From Nitrospiraceae bacterium (GTDB taxonomy: Bacteria; Nitrospirota; Nitrospiria; Nitrospirales; Nitrospiraceae): a stretch of DNA of 34,382 nt. Each line of letters begins with the position of its first letter. Position 1 is the stretch's first letter. Shown here one piece after another: positions 33,993 through 34,382 of this stretch. A program made the translations under genes and the position numbers. The notes beneath the pieces are model-generated. The model was not told where the DNA came from, ran no database searches, and saw nothing but the letters and a program-made list of their open reading frames with translations. The stretch covers positions 1 through 34,382 of the forward strand of contig JABFSG010000019.1 in NCBI GenBank assembly GCA_013140715.1. Direction: 5' to 3'.

Positions 33993-34382
33993 TTAAGGAA
34001 TCGCCCTGATGTAGACATCCAAAACAGCTGAGGCTGGTGGCACCGTGACAAGGTTCGTTGCCGACGATACGAACGCCACAAACCGCCCATCTCCACTAAT
34101 AGACGGCGTGCTGCTGGCGGCATTGCCTGGTACTGACCCACCACTATTGTCTTGAGATACTAGGCTCGTCTGATTTGTCTGAGTATCGCGGACATAGGCT
34201 TGTCCTGCAACAACAGACGCAGCCGGCGCGAGTAAATTCGTAGCCTGCGATACGAGCGCCACAAACCGCCCATCTCCACTAATAGACGGCGTGCTGCTGG
34301 CGGCATTGCCTGGTACTGACCCACCACTATTGTCTTGAGATACTAGGCTCGTCTGATTTGTCTGAGTATCGCGGACATAGGC
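33993..34382 (-). CDS. PD40/TolB-like beta-propeller protein, C-terminal part
   Basis: This is the last 129 residues of a longer protein whose N-terminus lies past the right edge; the stop TAA is at 33993-33995. Two units read AYVRDTQTNQTSLVSQDNSGGS, PSISGDGRFVA(L/F)VS(Q/S)ATNL: the PSISGDGRFVAF pattern is the PD40 blade (WD40-like). The C-terminal end (VLDVYIRAIP) looks like a final blade. The N-terminal localisation signal is not in view. Function unknown; such proteins are often secreted. Both blades use identical DNA (see repeat). Confidence 0.75.
   Translation of the reverse strand, partial: AYVRDTQTNQTSLVSQDNSGGSVPGNAASSTPSISGDGRFVALVSQATNLLAPAASVVAGQAYVRDTQTNQTSLVSQDNSGGSVPGNAASSTPSISGDGRFVAFVSSATNLVTVPPASAVLDVYIRAIP
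34075..34382. repeat. 183-bp tandem repeat in the propeller gene
   Basis: Positions 34075-34199 and 34258-34382 are identical over at least 125 bp, with a period of 183 bp (61 codons). The spacer between them, which codes for ATNLLAPAASVVAGQ or ATNLVTVPPASAVLD, differs. Further copies may lie past the right edge. Confidence 0.95.

Noticed and set aside
1-34382. tRNA, rRNA, CRISPR, transposase, integrase
   Set aside because: Looked for by eye on both strands. No cloverleaf or regular spaced repeats were found, and no mobile-element gene was recognised. A covariance search was not possible.

Overview
This window looks like chromosome from a bacterium of the phylum Nitrospirota, most likely Nitrospira. 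That assignment is an inference. It rests on moderately high GC, the mix of gene families, and dispersed imperfect inverted repeats ending in CAGGATGCTGAAAAA-like arms plus runs of GTGAGGGGT and GTGAAGCGT, which I associate with Nitrospira genomes. No rRNA, tRNA, CRISPR array, complete insertion sequence or phage gene was found.

Layout. Positions 1-2943 (minus strand) hold prmA, a MOSC-domain protein, a SAM methyltransferase and a left-truncated formylglycine-generating-enzyme-like protein; the first three overlap or nearly touch and look like one operon. Positions 3276-7407 (plus) hold a membrane-anchored MutS-like ATPase and a sigma-54-dependent regulator with an unrecognised N-terminal half. 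Positions 7555-19210 are an accessory envelope region: an FG-GAP repeat lipoprotein, a small secreted protein, two outer-membrane beta-barrel proteins, three lipoproteins (one PEGA), a thermonuclease pseudogene and a 1013-residue protein built from about 25 FPLYRY-type repeats. Positions 19312-23830 hold an LplT-Aas-type fusion for lysophospholipid recycling and an amidohydrolase. Positions 24223-29536 hold small lipoproteins, an NnrS-family membrane protein, a J-domain/Sel1 protein and a secondary flagellum-unrelated alpha-rich hypothetical protein. Positions 29618-33949 (minus) hold an Lhr-type helicase, and the right edge cuts a PD40-like propeller protein that contains a near-perfect 183-bp tandem repeat.

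The most interesting signal is in the envelope region. Five intergenic sites carry two copies of a TGAAC-N4-GTTCA palindrome, and in all five pairs the two copies start exactly 21 bp apart. They lie upstream of the FG-GAP, secreted, beta-barrel and FPLYRY-repeat genes. Two of the five sit in a duplicated leader of about 200 bp. This suggests a single regulator controlling a dispersed set of surface proteins. Lipoprotein and beta-barrel genes alternate here, and two lipoproteins look like paralogues, so the region seems to have grown by duplication of a barrel-plus-lipoprotein module and is now partly decaying (the nuclease pseudogene).

A second theme is repeat invasion of genes. Short dispersed repeats sit in frame inside the helicase, form the N-terminus of the amidohydrolase, and overlap the start of the formylglycine-generating-enzyme-like gene, where they would encode the hydrophobic core of a signal peptide.
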